Source of the DNA: Nocardiopsis sp. TSRI0078
Lineage (GTDB): Bacteria > Actinomycetota > Actinomycetes > Streptosporangiales > Streptosporangiaceae
Direction of reading: 5' to 3'
Assembly (NCBI RefSeq): GCF_001905145.1
Contig: NZ_LWLB01000035.1
Span: 124,001 to 188,000 of the forward strand
DNA length: 64,000 nucleotides
Part shown: positions 15,012 through 24,508 of the stretch, one piece after another
Position numbering within the stretch: position 1 is the stretch's first letter
Layout: each line of letters starts with the position of its first letter
Program-made: the position numbers and the translations under genes
The notes under the pieces: model-generated
Database searches by the model: none
The model's input: only the letters and a program-made list of their open reading frames with translations
What the model was told of the DNA's origin: nothing

Positions 15012-17747
15012 TCAGTCGCAGGCCCGACCGTTCAGGGTGAGTCCGGTCGGCTCCGCGGGCTCGCCGTCGACGACGCCGTTGAAGCCGATCCGCACCGAGT
15101 CGCCCGGGGCGATCCGGGCGTTCCACCCGGAGTCGGTGACCCGCACGGACGCGCCGTCCTGCGTGTGGGAGCCGTTCCAGAGGCTGGTGACCTCCTCGCC
15201 GGCCGTGAACTCCCAGCCGACCTCCCAGCCGTCGAGGTCCTCCGTGCCGGTGTTGGTGACCGTCACCCCGGCCTGGAACCCTCCGGTCCACGTGTTGTGG
15301 ACGCCGTACTCGACGCCGCAGTCGCCCGGTTCGGGCTCCGGGTCCGGGGAGGGTGAGGGCTCGGGGTCCCCGCTCGGCTCCTCCGTCGGGTCCGGTGACG
15401 GGTCGGGGTCGGGCCCGCCGCCGTCCACCAGGTCGCCGTAGACGATGCCGCGCCCGTTGGTACCGACGTAGACCCGGCCGTAGACGTTCGGGTCGCCGGT
15501 GACGACCGCTCCCGTCCAGCCCCACTGGTGCTGGTCGTCGTTGATCCGCACCCAGCTCCGGCCCGCGTCGTCGGAGCGGAAGATCCCGCGCACGCCGTCG
15601 ATCTTCGAGCTGGTGTAGACCGCCGGGTAGTCGGCGCCCGGCGCGGGCGCGCCGAAGCCGACCGCGTCGCCCTCGTCCACGGCCCCGATCCGCTCGAAGG
15701 TGGCCCCGGCGTCCGTGGACCGCCACATGCCGTAGTGGTCACCGGTGCCTCCGGCGACCCACACGTCTCCGGTGTGGCCGGGCACCGCGCCGAAGCGGAT
15801 GTTGCCCTCGGCCGGGAGCCCGTCGAAGCCCGCCGTGAAGGTGGCCCCGCCGTCGGTGCTGGTGTAGAACGTGCCTCCGGAGACCGCGTAGAACACGTCC
15901 GGGTCCACCCGGTCGGCCTCCACCCGCGCGCCGTCGGGAACACCGGTGGAGGCGGTCCACGAGGAACCCGTGGTGGTGGAGACGTGGACGCCGGTGCCCT
16001 CGGGGCTCCACACGACGGACGAGCCGTCGGCGCCCACCGCGACCGTTCCGCCGCCGCTCACCCCGGCGGGCTCCTGTCCGGCCCACCAGCTGTCGCCGCC
16101 GTCGGTGGACAGGCCGATGGCGGCCTCCTCGTCGCTGCCGCCGACCCGTGCGATGGTCGCCGGCGCCAGCTCGGCGAAGTCCAGGCTGCTCCCGTGGCCC
16201 CAGTAGGGCTGCTGGTACATCCGGTCGGGGACGGTGTCCAGGTCCTGGTGGGTGAAGCCGCCGACGTCCAGCAGCGCCGAGTGCAGGGGTGCGCCCTCGG
16301 GCGGGCTGATCAGGTCGTTGACCGCCGTCTCCTCCAGGCCCTGCACCTTGACCTCGATGTCGAAGGTGGTGTCCGCGTCCCAGTTGGTGAGGTTGTCGCT
16401 GCCGTAGATGGTGGCGCCCGTGCCGTACATGAAGCGGTCGGAGTCGAACGGGTCGATCGCCATCGCCTGGGTCATCCAGCCGAGCTTGGGCTGGGTCTCG
16501 GGGGGTGTCCCGCCGCCGCCGAAGTCCAGCCAGGGCGCGGCGGAGATGTCCATCTCGTAGCGCTTGGCGCGCTCGGGGTAGGAGCTGTACTCCCACGCCT
16601 GGGTCCAGGTCTCGCCGCGGTCGGTGCTGCGGTAGATCTGGATGTCGGGCCACCAGGAGATCTGGGTGGCGACCATCAGGGTGTCCGGGTTCTGCCGGTC
16701 GATGGTCAGGCCGCCGTAGCCGAAGTAGTTGTCCTCGGAACCGGAGGGGACGGGGCTGATGTTGGTCCACTCCCCCGTCGCCAGGTCCATGCGCCACACG
16801 TCGCCGGAGTCGCCGTCGTAGGGGCCGGGGGTGCTGGTGGTGGCCACGTAGAGCTGGCCGCCCTCGTGGTCCACGACCGAGTGCGCGGGCAGGTGGCCGG
16901 TGGGCGCGTCCGGGACGGGCTCCCAGGTCCGGCCGCCGTCCTGGCTGCGGTAGACCGGGTTCTCCAGGTCGGCGACGCCGACGTAGACGTCCTGCGTGGC
17001 CGAGCCCTCCCCGCCGGTGCGGGGGTCGAAGTCCACCCAGGTCACGCCGGTGATGTCGGACATCATGCCGGTCTCGTCGGCCGGGTCCTGGACGTAGTCG
17101 CCGGGGTTGGGGAAGGCCTCCACCTCGGACCAGGTGGCGCCGTGGTCGGTGCTGCGCCACAGGCCGTGGCCGCCGCGCGCGCCGAAGTAGACGACGCTGT
17201 TGTCGTTCGGGTCGACGGCCAGGCGCTCCCCGAGGCCGCGGCCGGGCATGTTGCCGCCGAGCTTGAAGGGCAGCTCGGCGACGTCCCAGGTCTCGCCCCG
17301 GTCGTCGGAGCGCAGGATGGCCCCGTTGTTGGGGTCCCAGTCGTTGGTGTAGGTGCCCACGGCCGCGTACACGCGATCGGGGTCGACGGGGTCGGTGGCG
17401 ATGCTGACGACGCCCGTGTAGCCCCAGTCGTCCCAGCCGACCCAGTCCAGCAGGGGGATCCAGCGCTCGGTGCCGGGGTTCCAGCGGTAGGCGCCGCCGA
17501 TGTCGGTGCGGGCGTAGGCGAGGTCGGGCTCGGTCTCGTTGAAGACGATGCCGGGGACGAAGCCGCCACCGTTGATCCGGACGTTGTCCCACTCGTAGGC
17601 GCTCTGCGCGGCCGACGGCTCGGCGGGTGCGGCGCCGGCCGTGGCCGTGAGGGCGACGGTGGAGGCGGCCAGCGCCGTGGTGGCCGCGAGGACGAGCGCG
17701 GACCACCTCCGCCCGCGTCTGGAGGGCCGTTGTCGTTCGGGAGGCAT
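15012..17747 (-). CDS. Secreted GH74 xyloglucanase with C-terminal CBM2
   Basis: A 911-residue extracellular xyloglucan-active enzyme. Signal peptide at residues 1-40 (RRGRRWSALVL...ATAGAA). Two seven-bladed propellers follow, with recurring RSDDRGETW / RSTDHGATW / STDGGATF blade motifs. The usual GH74 catalytic Asp pair is represented by Asp82 in ARTDIGGAYRW and the later SALLDVGGF segment. A (PDPSPDP)n linker leads to a CBM2 of about 100 residues beginning CGVEYGVHNTWTGGFQ and closing with a Cys. ATG 17747 follows AAGGAG. Upstream lie both operator types seen in this locus. It should make xyloglucan oligosaccharides for the ABC importer; endo versus exo action is undecided. Confidence 0.92.
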   Translation of the reverse strand: MPPERQRPSRRGRRWSALVLAATTALAASTVALTATAGAAPAEPSAAQSAYEWDNVRINGGGFVPGIVFNETEPDLAYARTDIGGAYRWNPGTERWIPLLDWVGWDDWGYTGVVSIATDPVDPDRVYAAVGTYTNDWDPNNGAILRSDDRGETWDVAELPFKLGGNMPGRGLGERLAVDPNDNSVVYFGARGGHGLWRSTDHGATWSEVEAFPNPGDYVQDPADETGMMSDITGVTWVDFDPRTGGEGSATQDVYVGVADLENPVYRSQDGGRTWEPVPDAPTGHLPAHSVVDHEGGQLYVATTSTPGPYDGDSGDVWRMDLATGEWTNISPVPSGSEDNYFGYGGLTIDRQNPDTLMVATQISWWPDIQIYRSTDRGETWTQAWEYSSYPERAKRYEMDISAAPWLDFGGGGTPPETQPKLGWMTQAMAIDPFDSDRFMYGTGATIYGSDNLTNWDADTTFDIEVKVQGLEETAVNDLISPPEGAPLHSALLDVGGFTHQDLDTVPDRMYQQPYWGHGSSLDFAELAPATIARVGGSDEEAAIGLSTDGGDSWWAGQEPAGVSGGGTVAVGADGSSVVWSPEGTGVHVSTTTGSSWTASTGVPDGARVEADRVDPDVFYAVSGGTFYTSTDGGATFTAGFDGLPAEGNIRFGAVPGHTGDVWVAGGTGDHYGMWRSTDAGATFERIGAVDEGDAVGFGAPAPGADYPAVYTSSKIDGVRGIFRSDDAGRSWVRINDDQHQWGWTGAVVTGDPNVYGRVYVGTNGRGIVYGDLVDGGGPDPDPSPDPTEEPSGDPEPSPSPDPEPEPGDCGVEYGVHNTWTGGFQAGVTVTNTGTEDLDGWEVGWEFTAGEEVTSLWNGSHTQDGASVRVTDSGWNARIAPGDSVRIGFNGVVDGEPAEPTGLTLNGRACD

Positions 17748-17825
17748 GTGCGGGCTCCTTGGGGGAATCGGGGGGGTACGCCCGCCCCGGGAAATCCGGT
17801 TCCCGGGGCGGACACGAATTCCCCA

Positions 17826-17846
17826 TTAGTCTGGGTAGCCGACTAA
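17826..17846. promoter_or_regulatory. ROK-type dyad upstream of GH74
   Basis: TTAGTC (17826-17831) and GACTAA (17841-17846) form a perfect 6-bp inverted repeat, flanked by A and C. It carries the same TTAGT/ACTAA half-site as the sites at 9102 and 22338 but with a shorter spacer. About 80 bp upstream of the GH74 start. Confidence 0.5.
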
Positions 17847-17877
17847 CTACGCGGCAAGGGGTGTTGGACAAGAAATT

Positions 17878-17891
17878 TCGAAGCGCTTCGA
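17878..17891. promoter_or_regulatory. Perfect LacI-type operator upstream of GH74
   Basis: TCGAAGCGCTTCGA is a perfect 14-bp palindrome with the central CG typical of LacI-family sites. It sits between the end of GH95 and the GH74 start, 131 bp upstream of GH74, and is the best copy of the motif also seen at 9041 and 28105. Confidence 0.7.
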
Positions 17892-20255
17892 CTACTCATC
17901 GGTAACCAGTCGGAATTGCAGGGACACCGCCCGGTCCGGCGCCAGGGACACCCGCCGCCGCGTCCCGTCGGGCAGCCCGACCAGCGTCCGGCGGGGCTCC
18001 ACCGACCCCAGCCGCGCCGTCCCCCGGCCGCCGGACCACTCCAGGAGCTCCACGACGACCCCGCCGCGCGCACGCAGCCCCTCCACCCGGCCCGAGGACC
18101 ACTCCCGCGGCAGGGCGGGCAGCAGGTCCAGGCGCCCCTCCGCGGATCCGGCCAGCGTCGCCGCCACGACCGCCGGAAAGCCGCCCCCGATGTCCACGTT
18201 GAACAGGCTGCCCCGGTTGTGGGTGGGCACCAGGGTGGGCCGCCAGTAGCGGGTGGACAGCAGCGCCAGGGTCTCGTGCGCCTCGGCGGCCAGGCCGAGG
18301 TTGGCCGCCGCCAGGCCCAGTTGGACCAGGCCGAAGGCCATCTCGTCGGACTCCTGGCCGCGCCACCAGTCCAGGCGGGCGCGTACGGCGGTGATCGCCG
18401 CCGTGCGCAGCCGGGGCGAGGCGAACGCGGGGTCGGGCTCGTACCAGAGCGGATAGAGGTGGGAGGCGTGCCGGTGGCCGTGCCGCTCGGTCTGCCGGAG
18501 CGGTCCGGCCGGACCCGCCCACTCGGCGAGTTCACCGCCCCCGGCGATCCGGTAGCCGGGCAGCCGCGCGCCCAGCCGGGTCCAGCGGCGGGCGCCGGGC
18601 TCACCCAGGACGCGGTGCGCCCGCACCAGGTTGCGGACCAGGTCGCGCACGGCGGCCACGTCCATGGTGGCGTTGACGGCGGCCTGCCCGTCGCCGTCGC
18701 CCGGGGTGTTCTCGGGCGAGTAGGAGGGGGAGAAGCCCCCGTCGGTGAGGAAGTCCTCGTGGAACTCGGCGGCGGCGGTGAGGAAGGGCAGGGCGCGCTC
18801 GCGCAGGAACACGCGGTCGCGGGTGTGGGAGTAGTGGTCCCAGTACAGGCGGGACATCCACGCCGCGCCGGCGGTCCAGCAGGTCAGGCACCACTCGGGG
18901 CCGAAGTGGTTGTGCCGCCCGGAGGTGGAGGCGTGCGGGGGAAGCAGGGCGCCCCGGCAGCCGTAGAGCCTCCGGGCGTTCTCGGCGAGGTCCCCGGCCA
19001 TGCCGTCGAGCAGGTCGAACAGGCCGCCCATCAGCTCGGGCGTGCCGGTGGCGTGCAGCGCCGCGACGGCGGAGGGCAGGTTGCCGTCGAAGGTGTACCC
19101 CGACCTCCACGGGGGGTCGTAGGTGCCGCTCCACACCCCCTGGAGGGTGGGCGGCAGGTCGCCGCAGCTGGAGACGATCGCGTACCGTCCGGCGTCGACC
19201 AGCCGGGCGACCAGGCCGGGGGTGGGCCCGGCCGCCAGGAGGTCCTCGCCCAGGGCGTCGCGGGCGGGCCCTCCGGAGCCGCCGTCCAGCTCCAGCCGGA
19301 ACCGGGACATGAGCTCGCCGTGCACCGCCCGGTGGCGGTCGAGCATGCCGTCGAAGGCGGTCCCGGAGGCGGCTCCGCCGGAGGGAGCCCCCGGCACCGG
19401 GCCTCCCGGCGTCCCCGGGACACCGGGTTCCGGCCGGGGTGCGCCCGCACGCCCGGAGGTGTCCGGGGCCGCTCGGTCCGCCTCTCCCCGGGCCGCGGGA
19501 CCGTCCTCCGCTCCGGGGGCGTCCACCCGCACGCGGGCCACGAGCCGGAGCCTCGCGACCCCCCGGAGCTCCAGTCCGGCGCCGTCGGCCCGGACCCGCC
19601 CTCCCTCCGCGGTGACGGCGCAGGTCACCGTGTACCCGGCCAGGGTGCCGGGGGGCCGGTCGGGAAAGCCCACCCGCAGGGTGAGCAGGTCGGGGGCGGC
19701 CCCGGAGTCCACCGCGAGCCGGACCGGGGGGCGCTCCTCCAGCGGGGTGAGCCGCAGCCGTCCGTCCAGGCCGGCCGGCGAGACGGTCTCGGCGACCACC
19801 GCGTCGTCGGCCCGGGAGGCGAAGACCCGGTGCACGGTCCCGTCCGGCAGCTCCTCGGTGACCAGCCCCGAGTCCAGGTCGCAGGTGCGCGTGACCGGCC
19901 CGCCTCGGGGGTCGAGTGGCGTGAGGGAGAGTACGGCGGCCCCCACCAGGGGGTCGATCCACCGGGTGTCGGCGTAGCCCGGGTGCTCCTCGGCGGCCGC
20001 CGCCACGATCCGCTCGGCCGCGGCACGGGAGCGGCCCCGGCGCAGGAGTTCCCGCAGTTCGGGCAGGAGGCGCGCGGTCCCGGGGGCGGGCAGCGACTCG
20101 GTGACGGGAAGGAAGAGCCTCTCGTGTCCGAGGGTGAGGCGGAGCCTGTCGGCCGTGGAGTGCACGAGCGCCCCCTGGCGCCCGTTGCCGGTGACCAGCG
20201 CGTCCTCCCAGTCCCCGACGGGGTGGCGGGTGCGGACCTGTCGTGCTTCGGGCAT
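17892..20255 (-). CDS. GH95-family alpha-L-fucosidase-like glycosidase, cytoplasmic
   Basis: A 787-residue protein without signal peptide. GH95 landmarks: N-terminal beta-domain with GNGRQGALVHS, then DLPPTLQGVW (367-375), SPSYSPEN with candidate acid Glu515, HRHASHLYPL from residue 594, and FNVDIGG with Asp688. Where classical GH95 fucosidases carry the Asn-x-Asn pair, this protein reads Asp390-Gly-Asn392, so one Asn is changed. A Pro/Gly/Ala-rich insert lies at 250-300. Expected to remove alpha-L-fucose (or alpha-L-galactose) from imported xyloglucan oligosaccharides. ATG 20255 follows GAGGAG. Divergent from GH42. Confidence 0.82.
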   Translation of the reverse strand: MPEARQVRTRHPVGDWEDALVTGNGRQGALVHSTADRLRLTLGHERLFLPVTESLPAPGTARLLPELRELLRRGRSRAAAERIVAAAAEEHPGYADTRWIDPLVGAAVLSLTPLDPRGGPVTRTCDLDSGLVTEELPDGTVHRVFASRADDAVVAETVSPAGLDGRLRLTPLEERPPVRLAVDSGAAPDLLTLRVGFPDRPPGTLAGYTVTCAVTAEGGRVRADGAGLELRGVARLRLVARVRVDAPGAEDGPAARGEADRAAPDTSGRAGAPRPEPGVPGTPGGPVPGAPSGGAASGTAFDGMLDRHRAVHGELMSRFRLELDGGSGGPARDALGEDLLAAGPTPGLVARLVDAGRYAIVSSCGDLPPTLQGVWSGTYDPPWRSGYTFDGNLPSAVAALHATGTPELMGGLFDLLDGMAGDLAENARRLYGCRGALLPPHASTSGRHNHFGPEWCLTCWTAGAAWMSRLYWDHYSHTRDRVFLRERALPFLTAAAEFHEDFLTDGGFSPSYSPENTPGDGDGQAAVNATMDVAAVRDLVRNLVRAHRVLGEPGARRWTRLGARLPGYRIAGGGELAEWAGPAGPLRQTERHGHRHASHLYPLWYEPDPAFASPRLRTAAITAVRARLDWWRGQESDEMAFGLVQLGLAAANLGLAAEAHETLALLSTRYWRPTLVPTHNRGSLFNVDIGGGFPAVVAATLAGSAEGRLDLLPALPREWSSGRVEGLRARGGVVVELLEWSGGRGTARLGSVEPRRTLVGLPDGTRRRVSLAPDRAVSLQFRLVTDE

Positions 20256-20282
20256 GTGTGCTCCTCGCGTGGGGGGTGTCGC

Positions 20283-20326
20283 CGAAAAGGTTTTCGCCCT
20301 ACTTTGTTGGCGCACACACCAAACTA
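20283..20326. promoter_or_regulatory. Operator region between GH95 and GH42
   Basis: Two dyads lie in the 83-bp divergent gap. CGAAAA/TTTTCG around GG (20283-20296) has CGAA..TTCG ends like the LacI-type sites but a longer core. TTTGTTGG (20303-20310) and CCAAACTA (20319-20326) are inverted arms matching at 6 of 8 positions, with the AAACTA half-site also found upstream of xylose isomerase. The GH42 ribosome site follows directly. Confidence 0.45.
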
Positions 20327-20338
20327 GAAGGAGTCCCC

Positions 20339-22342
20339 ATGTCCTCTCCGCTCTGGTTCGGCGGCGACTACAACCCGGAACAGTGGCCGGAGGAGGTCCA
20401 GACGGAGGACGTGGAGCTGATGCACCGCGCCGGGGTCAACCTCGTGACGGTCGGCGTCTTCTCCTGGTCCCTCCTCGAACCGAGGGAGGGCGAGTACCGT
20501 TTCGGCTGGCTGGACCGGGTGATGGACCGGCTGGCCGACAACGGGGTCGGGGTCGCGCTGGCCACCCCGACCGCCTCTCCCCCTCCGTGGTTCGGCCTCG
20601 CCCACCCCGACGCGATGCCGGTGACCGCCGACGGCACCAGGCTCACCCACGGCAGCCGCGACACCTATGACGTGTGCGCCCCGGCCTACCGGGAGGCCTC
20701 CGTCCGGATCGCCCGGGCCCTGGCCGAGCGGTACGCCTCCCACCCGGCGCTGCGGATGTGGCACGTGCACAACGAGTACGGGACCTGGTCCCACTCCGAG
20801 CACACCGCACGGGCCTTCCGCGAGTGGCTGCGCGGGCGCCACGGCGACCTGGACCGGCTCAACACGGCGTGGACGACGGCGTTCTGGAGCCAGCACTACT
20901 CGGAGTGGGAGCAGGTCCAGCCGCCGCGCGCCACCCAGTACCTGCCCAACCCGGCTCAGGTACTGGACTTTCGCCGGTTCCTGTCCGACGCGATGCTCGA
21001 CCACTTCCTCTCCCAGAGCGGCGTGCTGCGCGCCGCGCGCCCGGACGTGCCGGTCACGACCAACCTGGCGTTCGGCGACTGGGTCCCGGTGGACCCGTGG
21101 CGGTGGGCCGAGCACGTGGACCTGGTCGCCGTGGACGACTACCCGGACCGCACGGGAGCGGGCGGAGCCGAGCAGACCGCCTTCGCCGCCGACCTGGCGC
21201 GCTCGTGGGCGGAGCGGGTGCCCGGCCCGGGGCGTCCGTGGGTGCTGATGGAGCAGGCGGCCGGGGTGACCTACACCGGTGAGGCCACACGGCCCAAGGC
21301 CCCCGGCGAGACCGTGCGGCACAGCCTGGCGCACGTGGCCCGGGGCTCGCGGGGGGCGATGTTCTTCCAGTGGCGGGCCTCGCGGGGCGGCGCCGAGCAG
21401 TGGCACTCGGGGATGGTGCCGCACGCCGGGCCGGACTCGCGGGTGTTCCGCGAGGTGTGCGAGCTGGGGCGCCTCCTGCCCCGGGTGGCGGAGGTCCGCG
21501 ACGCCGACGTGGTGGCCGACGCGGCCCTCACCTGGGATCCGGAGTCGTGGTGGGCGCTGGGCAGTCCGTCGCTGCCCTCTCGGGACGTGGACTACCTGGA
21601 GGCGGTGCGCCAGGCGCACCGGGTCCTGTGGCGGTCGGGACGCACGGTGGACATGGTGCGCCCCGACCGGGACCTGCCCCGGGTTCCGCTGCTGGTGGTG
21701 CCCGCGCTGTACCTGCTGTCGGACGCCGCGGCCGAGCGGCTGGCCCGCTACACCGAGGACGGCGGGACCCTGGTGGTGACCTTCCTGAGCGGGGTCGCCG
21801 ACCCGGACGGGACCGTGCGCACCGGCGGTTACCCGGGCGCGCTGAGGGACCTTCTGGGAGTGCGGGTGGAGGAGGTGTACCCGCTGCCGCCCGGTGAGTC
21901 GGTGGGCATGGACCTCGGTTCGGTACGGGAGGAGGTGACGCTGTGGAGCGAGCACGTCCACCTGGCGGGGGCCGAGGCGGTGGCGCACTACGCGGGCGGA
22001 CCGCTGGACGGACTCCCGGCGGCGACCCGGCGGCGCCACGGCGCGGGCGAGGCCTGGTACCTGTCGGCGCGGCTGACGGACCGGGGACTGGCCCGGCTGC
22101 TGGCGGAGGCGGCGGGGACGGGCCCCTTCCCCGAGCCGGGGCTGGACGTGGTGCGGCGCGTGGACCGGGACGGGGCCTGGGTGTTCGTCACCAACCACGA
22201 CAACCGGCCGCGACGGATCGATCCGGCGCGGTTCGGGCTGGACTCGGGAGCGCGCGACCTGGTGTCGGGCGCCTCGGCGGAGGGGATGGCCCTGTCCGGA
22301 GGCGGGGTCGCGGTCCTGCGCGGCCACCCCGTTGACAATTAG
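20339..22342 (+). CDS. GH42 beta-galactosidase, cytoplasmic
   Basis: A 667-residue GH42 enzyme, usual length, no signal peptide. It opens with [13 protein letters not shown], the family start. Acid/base Glu146 in HVHNEYG and nucleophile Glu305 in VLMEQAAG are both present. Domain A is a TIM barrel (1-390), B a trimerisation domain (about 395-600), C a small beta-domain. It should hydrolyse terminal beta-galactose, here probably from xyloglucan side chains after or before fucose removal. ATG 20339 follows AGAAGGAG. The xylose isomerase follows after 56 bp with its own operator-like site between. Confidence 0.93.
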   Translation: MSSPLWFGGDYNPEQWPEEVQTEDVELMHRAGVNLVTVGVFSWSLLEPREGEYRFGWLDRVMDRLADNGVGVALATPTASPPPWFGLAHPDAMPVTADGTRLTHGSRDTYDVCAPAYREASVRIARALAERYASHPALRMWHVHNEYGTWSHSEHTARAFREWLRGRHGDLDRLNTAWTTAFWSQHYSEWEQVQPPRATQYLPNPAQVLDFRRFLSDAMLDHFLSQSGVLRAARPDVPVTTNLAFGDWVPVDPWRWAEHVDLVAVDDYPDRTGAGGAEQTAFAADLARSWAERVPGPGRPWVLMEQAAGVTYTGEATRPKAPGETVRHSLAHVARGSRGAMFFQWRASRGGAEQWHSGMVPHAGPDSRVFREVCELGRLLPRVAEVRDADVVADAALTWDPESWWALGSPSLPSRDVDYLEAVRQAHRVLWRSGRTVDMVRPDRDLPRVPLLVVPALYLLSDAAAERLARYTEDGGTLVVTFLSGVADPDGTVRTGGYPGALRDLLGVRVEEVYPLPPGESVGMDLGSVREEVTLWSEHVHLAGAEAVAHYAGGPLDGLPAATRRRHGAGEAWYLSARLTDRGLARLLAEAAGTGPFPEPGLDVVRRVDRDGAWVFVTNHDNRPRRIDPARFGLDSGARDLVSGASAEGMALSGGGVAVLRGHPVDN

Positions 22343-22360
22343 TTGGGAAACTAGACAAAC
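22338..22360. promoter_or_regulatory. ROK-type operator upstream of xylose isomerase
   Basis: Reads ATTAGTTGG, five bases, TAGACAAAC; its reverse complement matches the site at 9102-9124 at 18 of 23 positions, with both 9-mer arms identical. A further AACTAAT lies at 22358-22364, giving outer ATTAGTT/AACTAAT arms. It overlaps the last codons of GH42 and lies about 39 bp before the isomerase start. Confidence 0.68.
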
Positions 22361-22398
22361 TAATGCGGAGTCCCGCGCCTACCTCAGGAGACACGATC

Positions 22399-23556
22399 AT
22401 GAACGACTACCGGCCTGTGCCCGCGGACAGGTTCACCTTCGGCCTGTGGACCGTGGGATGGCGCGGGGTGAACACCTTCGGCGACCCCGTGCGGCCCCCG
22501 CTCGACGGGGCGGACGCGGTGCGCCGCCTCGCCGACCTCGGCGCGTACGGGATCACCTTCCACGACGACGACCTCATCCCGCCCGGCAGCTCGGACACCG
22601 ACCGCGAGGCCATCCTCAAGCGGTTCCGGACCTCCCTGGACGAGACCGGCCTCGCCGTGCCGATGGTGACCACCAACCTGTTCACGCACCCGGTGTTCCG
22701 CGACGGCGGGTTCACCTCCAACAGCCGCGACGTGCGCCGCTACGCCATCCGCAAGGTCATCCGCAACATCGACCTGGCGGTGTCGATGGGCGCGAGGACG
22801 TACGTGTGCTGGGGCGGCCAGGACGGCGCCGAGACCGAGGCCGGCAAGAACGACGCCGCCGCCCTGGACCGGCTGCGCGAGGCCTTCGACATCCTGTGCG
22901 GCTACGTGCGCGAGCAGGGCTACGACCTGCGGTTCGCCATCGAGCCCAAGCCCAACGAGCCGCGCGGCGACGTGCTGCTGCCGACGGTCGGGCACGCCCT
23001 GGCCTTCATCAACGAGCTGGAGCACCCCGAGATGGTCGGGGTCAACCCGGAGGTCGGCCACGAGCAGATGGCCGGGCTGAACTTCGCGCACGGCGTCGCG
23101 CAGGCGCTGTGGTCGGGCAAGCTGTTCCACATCGACCTCAACGGGCAGCGCGGGGTGAAGTACGACCAGGACCTGCGCTTTGGCGCCGGCGACGTCAAGG
23201 AGGCGTTCTTCCTGGTCGACCTGCTGGAGAGCGCGGGCTACGACGGCCCCCGGCACTTCGACTTCAAGCCGCCGCGGACCGAGGACATGAGCGGCGTGTG
23301 GGAGTCGGCGTCCGCGTGCATGCGCAACTACCTGATCCTGAAGGAGAAGGCCAAGGCCTTCCGCGCCGACCCCGAGGTGGCGGAGGCGCTCAAGGCGTCG
23401 CGCGTGCCCGAGCTGTCCCAGACCACGCTGGGCGAGGGCGAGTCCCTGTCCGACCTGCTCGCCGAGGAGATCGATCTGGAGCAGGTGGGCGAGCGCGGCT
23501 ACCACTTCGAGCGCCTGGACCAGCTCGCCCTGGACCACCTCTTCGGCGTGCGCTGA
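22399..23556 (+). CDS. xylA: Xylose isomerase
   Basis: A 385-residue class I (actinobacterial-type) xylose isomerase, normal length. His55 (ITFHDDD) and the metal-bridging Glu182/Lys184 ([12 protein letters not shown]) are present, as are [22 protein letters not shown] and [11 protein letters not shown] with further metal ligands. Converts D-xylose to D-xylulose in the cytoplasm. ATG 22399 follows CAGGAG. No xylulokinase or xylose permease is adjacent, and it is placed at the end of the glycosidase cluster behind the same operator type as the ABC importer, so it probably handles xylose released from imported oligosaccharides. Hairpins follow. Confidence 0.95.
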   Translation: MNDYRPVPADRFTFGLWTVGWRGVNTFGDPVRPPLDGADAVRRLADLGAYGITFHDDDLIPPGSSDTDREAILKRFRTSLDETGLAVPMVTTNLFTHPVFRDGGFTSNSRDVRRYAIRKVIRNIDLAVSMGARTYVCWGGQDGAETEAGKNDAAALDRLREAFDILCGYVREQGYDLRFAIEPKPNEPRGDVLLPTVGHALAFINELEHPEMVGVNPEVGHEQMAGLNFAHGVAQALWSGKLFHIDLNGQRGVKYDQDLRFGAGDVKEAFFLVDLLESAGYDGPRHFDFKPPRTEDMSGVWESASACMRNYLILKEKAKAFRADPEVAEALKASRVPELSQTTLGEGESLSDLLAEEIDLEQVGERGYHFERLDQLALDHLFGVR

Positions 23557-23586
23557 CCCGTGCCGGGGCTCCCGCCCCGGAGCGCT

Positions 23587-23647
23587 GGGCCGCCCGGCGG
23601 GCGGCCCGGCGCCGTGTCCCGGGCGTGTGCGAGGACCGGGACACGGC
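23587..23647 (+). terminator. Two hairpins after xylose isomerase
   Basis: GGGCCGCC/GGCGGCCC (23587-23607) and GCCGTGTCCCGG/CCGGGACACGGC (23611-23647, 12 perfect pairs, 13-base loop) follow the stop by 30-90 bp. They probably end the GH42-xylA transcript. Confidence 0.5.
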
Positions 23648-23766
23648 CCGGACCAGGCCCGGGTCGGAGAAGTCGGGGAAGCGGTGGCCGGTCGGGCCGA
23701 CGTCTGAACACCGGGCCCGTGGGTAGTGGCGATGGTCGCAGTGACACCACCGAAACGGAGGCGAAC

Positions 23767-24333
23767 ATGGCCGAGGACGCCGTCACCCTGATCATGAAGG
23801 ACCACCGGACGATGGAGGAGCTGTTCGACCGGCTCCAGTCCGAGCCCGACCAGCGGCCGCGCCTGCTGGAGGAGATCGAGGCGATCCTCACCGCGCACAG
23901 CCGTGCCGAGGAGGACGAGGTGTACCCGGCCGCCGCCAAGGCCGCCGGTGAGGGGCCGGAGGTCCACCACGGCACGGAGGAGCACCAGGAGGCCGAGGAG
24001 CTGCTCCAGAAGCTGAAGGACTGCGACCCGAACAGCAAGGAGTTCGAGAAGCGGTGCAAGAAGTTCGTCGACGCGGTCAAACACCACGTCGAGGAGGAGG
24101 AGAGCGACGTCCTGCCCGGCCTCAGGGAGGCCGTGAGCGAGAAGCGCGCCCAGGAGCTGGGTAAGGCGTTCTGGGAGCGGCGCGAGCAGGAGCTCAAGCG
24201 CTTCGACCTCGGGGGAAGGGTCCCCAAGCAGCGGGAGCTCTACGAGGAGGCCCAGGAGCTGGGCATCAAGGACCGCTCCAAGATGAACAAGGAGGAGCTG
24301 GCCGAGGCCGTGCAGAGGGCCAGGCAGCACTGA
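23767..24333 (+). CDS. Hemerythrin-like domain protein with C-terminal Rho_N/SAP-like motif
   Basis: A 188-residue soluble protein. Residues 5-130 are a hemerythrin HHE-type four-helix bundle: DHRTMEELFDRL, LTAHSRAEEDEVYPAA, HHGTEEHQEAEELL and VKHHVEEEESDVLPGL give the His/Glu ligands of a di-iron site. Residues about 155-188 (RELYEEAQELGIKDRSKMNKEELAEAVQRA) match the short helix-extension-helix found in Rho N-terminal/SAP-like nucleic-acid binding motifs. The combination suggests an oxygen- or stress-related iron protein that may contact nucleic acid (inference). ATG 23767 follows GGAGGC. It ends at a very strong terminator. Confidence 0.82.
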   Translation: MAEDAVTLIMKDHRTMEELFDRLQSEPDQRPRLLEEIEAILTAHSRAEEDEVYPAAAKAAGEGPEVHHGTEEHQEAEELLQKLKDCDPNSKEFEKRCKKFVDAVKHHVEEEESDVLPGLREAVSEKRAQELGKAFWERREQELKRFDLGGRVPKQRELYEEAQELGIKDRSKMNKEELAEAVQRARQH

Positions 24334-24357
24334 TCCCCTCCGGGCACCGGACGTGGA

Positions 24358-24391
24358 ACGGCCCCGCCGGGCTGCTGCCCGGCGGGGCCGT
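24358..24391. terminator. Perfect 15-bp hairpin terminator
   Basis: ACGGCCCCGCCGGGC / GCCCGGCGGGGCCGT with a TGCT loop, 24 bp after the hemerythrin stop and upstream of the convergent FAD hydroxylase region. Fully paired 15-bp stem. Confidence 0.75.
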
Positions 24392-24508
24392 CACGTGTGC
24401 TGGACCGATGCGGCGGTCGCCTCACGGCGCGGGGCACAACACGGCTCCTGCCGCCCTTGCGGGCGCGGTATTCCGTGAAGGCTATGTGTGGAGCCCGGGG
24501 GACACTTG

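Noticed and set aside
20283-20296. LacI-type operator between GH95 and GH42
   Set aside because: Outer CGAA/TTCG ends agree, but the core is two bases longer and lacks the central CG; kept only as part of the operator region.
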